A stretch of DNA of 64,000 nucleotides from Asticcacaulis sp. AC460 (GTDB lineage: Bacteria > Pseudomonadota > Alphaproteobacteria > Caulobacterales > Caulobacteraceae), in NCBI RefSeq assembly GCF_000495795.1, contig NZ_AWGD01000003.1:186001-250000 (forward strand), read 5' to 3'. The notes beneath the pieces were generated by a model. The model was not told the DNA's origin. It did no database searches and saw only the letters and a program-made list of their open reading frames with translations. The position numbers were made by a program, and so were the translations under genes. Shown one piece after another: positions 62,201-64,000 of the stretch; within the stretch, counting starts at the first letter, position 1; each line of letters begins with the position of its first letter.

Positions 62201-63738
62201 GTCACTCGACGCCGGGTGTCGGCCTGATCTCGCCGCCGCCGCACCACGACATCTATTCGATCGAAGACCTGGCCCAGCTGATCTACGACCTGAAGCAGAT
62301 CAACCCGATCGCCCGCGTCACCGTGAAACTGGTGTCGCAGTCGGGTATCGGCGCGGTCGCCGCCGGCGTCGCCAAAGCCAAGGCCGACGCCATCCTGGTC
62401 GCCGGCCATGTCGGCGGCACGGGCGCCTCGCCACTCAGCTCGGTCAAGTTCGCCGGCCTGCCGTTCGAACTGGGCCTGTCGGAAGCGCACCAGGTCCTGA
62501 CGCTCAACAACCTGCGCGGCCAGATCCGGCTGCGGGCCGACGGCGGCATGCGCACCGGACGCGACATCGTGGTCGCCGCCATGCTGGGCGCCGAAGAGTT
62601 CGGCATCGGCACGGCGTCCCTGGTCGCCATGGGTTGCCTGATGGTGCGTCAGTGCCAGTCGAACACCTGCCCGGTCGGGGTCTGCGTCCAGGACGAACGC
62701 CTGCGCGCCAAGTTCACCGGCACGCCGGACAAGGTCGTCAACCTGTTCACCTTTATCGCCGAGGAAGTGCGCGAAATCCTGGCCTCGCTGGGCCTGCGCA
62801 GCCTGGAGGAGGCCGTTGGCCGCACCGACATGCTGCATCAGGTGTCGCGTGGCGGCGCCCACCTCGACGACCTCGACCTCAACCCGCTGCTGGTCAAGGT
62901 CGAGATGGACCCGACGGCGCCGATTACGCCGGCCAACGAACGCAATGCGGTCGCCGACACGCTGGACGCCCAAATCGTCCGCGACGCCGGCCCGCTGCTG
63001 GAACGCGGCGAGAAGATGGAACTGACCCACGAGGTGCGCAACACCATGCGTGCGGTCGGCACCCGGACCTCGTCGGAGCTGGTGCGCAAGTTCGGCAATA
63101 CGCTGGACGAAGGCCACCTGACCCTGGACCTGCGCGGTTCGGCGGGCCAGTCGCTGGGCGCCTTTGCCGTCAAGGGCCTGACCATCAACCTGATCGGCGA
63201 AGCCAACGACTATGTCGGCAAGGGTCTGTCGGGCGCCACCATCGTGGTCCGTCCCAAGGTATGGCACGACAACCAGGCTTTGGCCGGCAACACCATCCTG
63301 TACGGCGCGACCTCGGGCCAGCTGTTCATCGCCGGCGCCGCCGGTGAGCGCTTCTGCGTCCGTAACTCCGGCGCCACCGCCGTGGTCGAAGGCGTCGGCG
63401 CGCACGGCTGTGAGTACATGACCGGTGGCCAGGTGGTTATCCTGGGCAAGGTCGGCATGAACTTCGGCGCCGGCATGACCGGCGGCGTGGCCTATATCTA
63501 CGACCCGGACAAGACCTTGGCAGCCTATGTCAACCACGAAGGCGTGACCCTGCGGGCCGTGCCGGACAAGAACGCGGCCAACCTGAAGGCGCTGATCGCC
63601 AAGCACGTCGCCAAGACCCTGTCGCCGCGCGGCCAGGCCATCCTGGATGACTGGGAGCACAGCCTGGCGGCCTTTGTCGAGGTCATGCCGAACGAAATCC
63701 TGGCCATCCAGCAGAAACTGGAAAAGGCTTCGGCTTAA
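59230..63738 (+). CDS. gltB: Glutamate synthase large subunit GltB
   Basis: A 1502-residue enzyme making two glutamates from glutamine and 2-oxoglutarate. A propeptide of 31 residues precedes the nucleophile Cys32 of the glutamine amidotransferase domain (CGVGVV). The central domain follows, then the FMN-binding synthase domain with QSGIGAVAAGVAKAKAD and AGHVGGTGASPL, the iron-sulfur cysteines in MVRQCQSNTCPVGVC, and the C-terminal beta-helix domain (GGVAYIYD). With AmtB and GltD it forms an ammonium assimilation block. Confidence 0.96.
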   Translation: MTQFDSYKHYQDQRQRLIDGHAYDPASEISACGVGVVCAIDGQPRRDVVDLAVKALKALFHRGAVDADGKSGDGAGILLNVPQDFFREQVRNIGHTPRPGPVLVGQVFLPRSDLGAQESARTIVESEILRSGFYLYGWRQPPVDVSQLGSRAMSTRPEIEQIMMAAPDGLEGEALERAMFLCRRRIEKRVDEANLDCYLCSFSAKTLIYKGMFRAELVDDFYLDLKDPRFISSVAIFHQRFSTNTFPEWRLAQPFRMLAHNGEINTLRGNVNWMKSHEIRMAATTFGDQASDVKPVIQPRGSDSAALDNVFELLVRAGRSAPMTKALLIPEAVANDTTVSDSHKALYAYCNAVMEPWDGPAAICATDGRWVVAGKDRNGLRPLRVTETRDGLLIVGSEAGMTGVSEDRILRRIHIAPGRMIGVDLQEGKFFSENDIIEALASKHDYRGWLENMIELEPLIAPGPEPRAYDGEELRRRQIAAGFTLEDLDTVLDAMVKDGKEAIGSMGDDTPMAVLSEQWRPLAHFFRQSFAQVTNPPIDPLREAQGMSLKTRFKNLGNILAEDEAQTDVFVLESPFLTTLMYERMITFDTAGKVRKLDATFAADEVGGGKALTAALERLRDEAVKAVAEDKASMIVLTDEALGEGRIGVPAILAAAAVHSRLVQKGLRSFVSLVVRSSETMDPHAFAVLVGVGATAINPYLSLELLQERLAAGRYAGLDEHKAFLNYKKAIEAGLMKILAKKGISIISSYRGGYEFEALGLSRALVAEYFPGVTSRISGIGLSGIEQKLSELHAKAFGAKRPIVDIGGFYKMRAAGETHYYQPKLIHLLQEATTKKDYETFKRYSELVHKMSKTHPTAPRDLLNWQTKNAAVSIEEVESVNEIRKRFVTPGMSLGALSPEAHETLNIAMNRIGARSVSGEGGEDPERYNRRPNGDNPNSAIKQIASGRFGVTAEYLNQCREIEIKVAQGAKPGEGGQLPGFKVTEFIARMRHSTPGVGLISPPPHHDIYSIEDLAQLIYDLKQINPIARVTVKLVSQSGIGAVAAGVAKAKADAILVAGHVGGTGASPLSSVKFAGLPFELGLSEAHQVLTLNNLRGQIRLRADGGMRTGRDIVVAAMLGAEEFGIGTASLVAMGCLMVRQCQSNTCPVGVCVQDERLRAKFTGTPDKVVNLFTFIAEEVREILASLGLRSLEEAVGRTDMLHQVSRGGAHLDDLDLNPLLVKVEMDPTAPITPANERNAVADTLDAQIVRDAGPLLERGEKMELTHEVRNTMRAVGTRTSSELVRKFGNTLDEGHLTLDLRGSAGQSLGAFAVKGLTINLIGEANDYVGKGLSGATIVVRPKVWHDNQALAGNTILYGATSGQLFIAGAAGERFCVRNSGATAVVEGVGAHGCEYMTGGQVVILGKVGMNFGAGMTGGVAYIYDPDKTLAAYVNHEGVTLRAVPDKNAANLKALIAKHVAKTLSPRGQAILDDWEHSLAAFVEVMPNEILAIQQKLEKASA

Positions 63739-63746
63739 GAAGATCA

Positions 63747-63775
63747 GGCGGTTCCGCAAGGAGCTGCCTTTTTTC
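63747..63775 (+). terminator. Terminator after gltB
   Basis: GGCGGTTCC and GGAGCTGCC pair (with G-T wobbles) around GCAA and are followed by TTTTTTC, nine bases after the gltB stop. Confidence 0.65.
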
Positions 63776-63783
63776 TTTCTTAT

Positions 63784-63862
63784 CCTCCACCGCTTGCGGG
63801 GGAGGTGGCGAGCAAGTGAGGCCCCTTGTGGGCCGAAACGCGTCGAGACGGAGGGGGAGCCG
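63784..63862 (+). repeat. Intergenic palindromic repeat, family A, second copy
   Basis: CTCCACCGCTTGCGGGGGAG, then GTGGC and GACGGAGGGGG, match the layout of the minus-strand unit at 19016-19074. Confidence 0.5.
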
Positions 63863-63967
63863 AAAGCGCGGAATCTCTTATTACATCCTAATTCAGATCA
63901 TCTCATTCCGCGCGGATGCCTTATCAGCAGCCATGATAGTCCTTTGGTCCAAACCAAGGAGTTCATC

Positions 63968-64000
63968 ATGTTCCGTCAAGAAGCCCCCGCCCCTGCCACC
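63968..64000 (+). CDS. Start of a gene running off the window
   Basis: ATG at 63968 opens MFRQEAPAPAT and is open to the window edge. AAGGAG lies six bases upstream, an excellent ribosome site. Too little is visible to name it. Confidence 0.5.
   Translation, partial: MFRQEAPAPAT

Overview
The window looks like chromosome of an alphaproteobacterium of the Caulobacterales (Asticcacaulis or a close relative). This is inferred from the high GC, strongly third-position-biased coding, the phoR/phoU/phoB arrangement, the hexuronate genes, the bifunctional kinase/phosphatase beside molybdenum cofactor genes and the general protein flavour. I ran no database search. Gene density is high and most genes are ordinary metabolism.

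Layout. 1-5.2 kb: a hexuronate catabolism cluster (uxaC partial, a LacI-type regulator, uxaA, and a fructuronate/tagaturonate reductase), with the same operator-like 14-mer upstream of uxaC and of uxaA. 5.3-6.8 kb: a secreted carboxylesterase. 6.9-11.5 kb: a tight operon moaA-moaB-moeA-PP2C/kinase. 11.5-18.9 kb: an accessory island bounded by a duplicated 3' end of the kinase gene. It carries a MarR/CPBP-protease pair, a di-heme peroxidase, a trypsin-like protease, a MITE-like element, an Abi-alpha-like fragment, a nitrobindin-like protein and an IS4-type transposase fragment, and much of it is AT-richer than its surroundings. 19-29 kb: M1 aminopeptidase, DEAD-box helicase, PilZ protein, a fused phosphoserine phosphatase/3-phosphoglycerate dehydrogenase, Hsp33, a divergent EF-Tu with an elaborate leader, and a cupin protein. 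29-40 kb: phoR-phoU-phoB, proB-proA, thrC, thrB, cysK and a GcvA-type regulator. 40-42.5 kb: a membrane-anchored LuxR-type factor, two paralogous membrane proteins and an alternative oxidase. 42.6-45.7 kb: glycine-zipper protein, TRIC-type channel and a GH43 enzyme. 45.7-50.5 kb: NYN protein and a surface-sugar cluster (PseF, WbqC-like, FAD protein, methyltransferase, PseG). 50.6-54.4 kb: MsrB, a DUF5397/VapD pair, two hypotheticals and an aldehyde dehydrogenase. 54.5-64 kb: a DegT aminotransferase, amtB, gltD, gltB and the first codons of a further gene.

Functional themes are uronate use, Moco synthesis with a phospho-signalling protein, amino-acid synthesis (Ser, Pro, Thr, Cys, Glu), phosphate sensing, nitrogen assimilation (AmtB plus GOGAT) and surface glycan construction. 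The strongest unusual signals are the kinase-gene-targeted island with its att-like duplication, the serB-serA fusion, the divergent EF-Tu behind tandem terminators and leader-like small ORFs, and the alternative oxidase neighbourhood. No tRNA, rRNA or CRISPR array was recognised.
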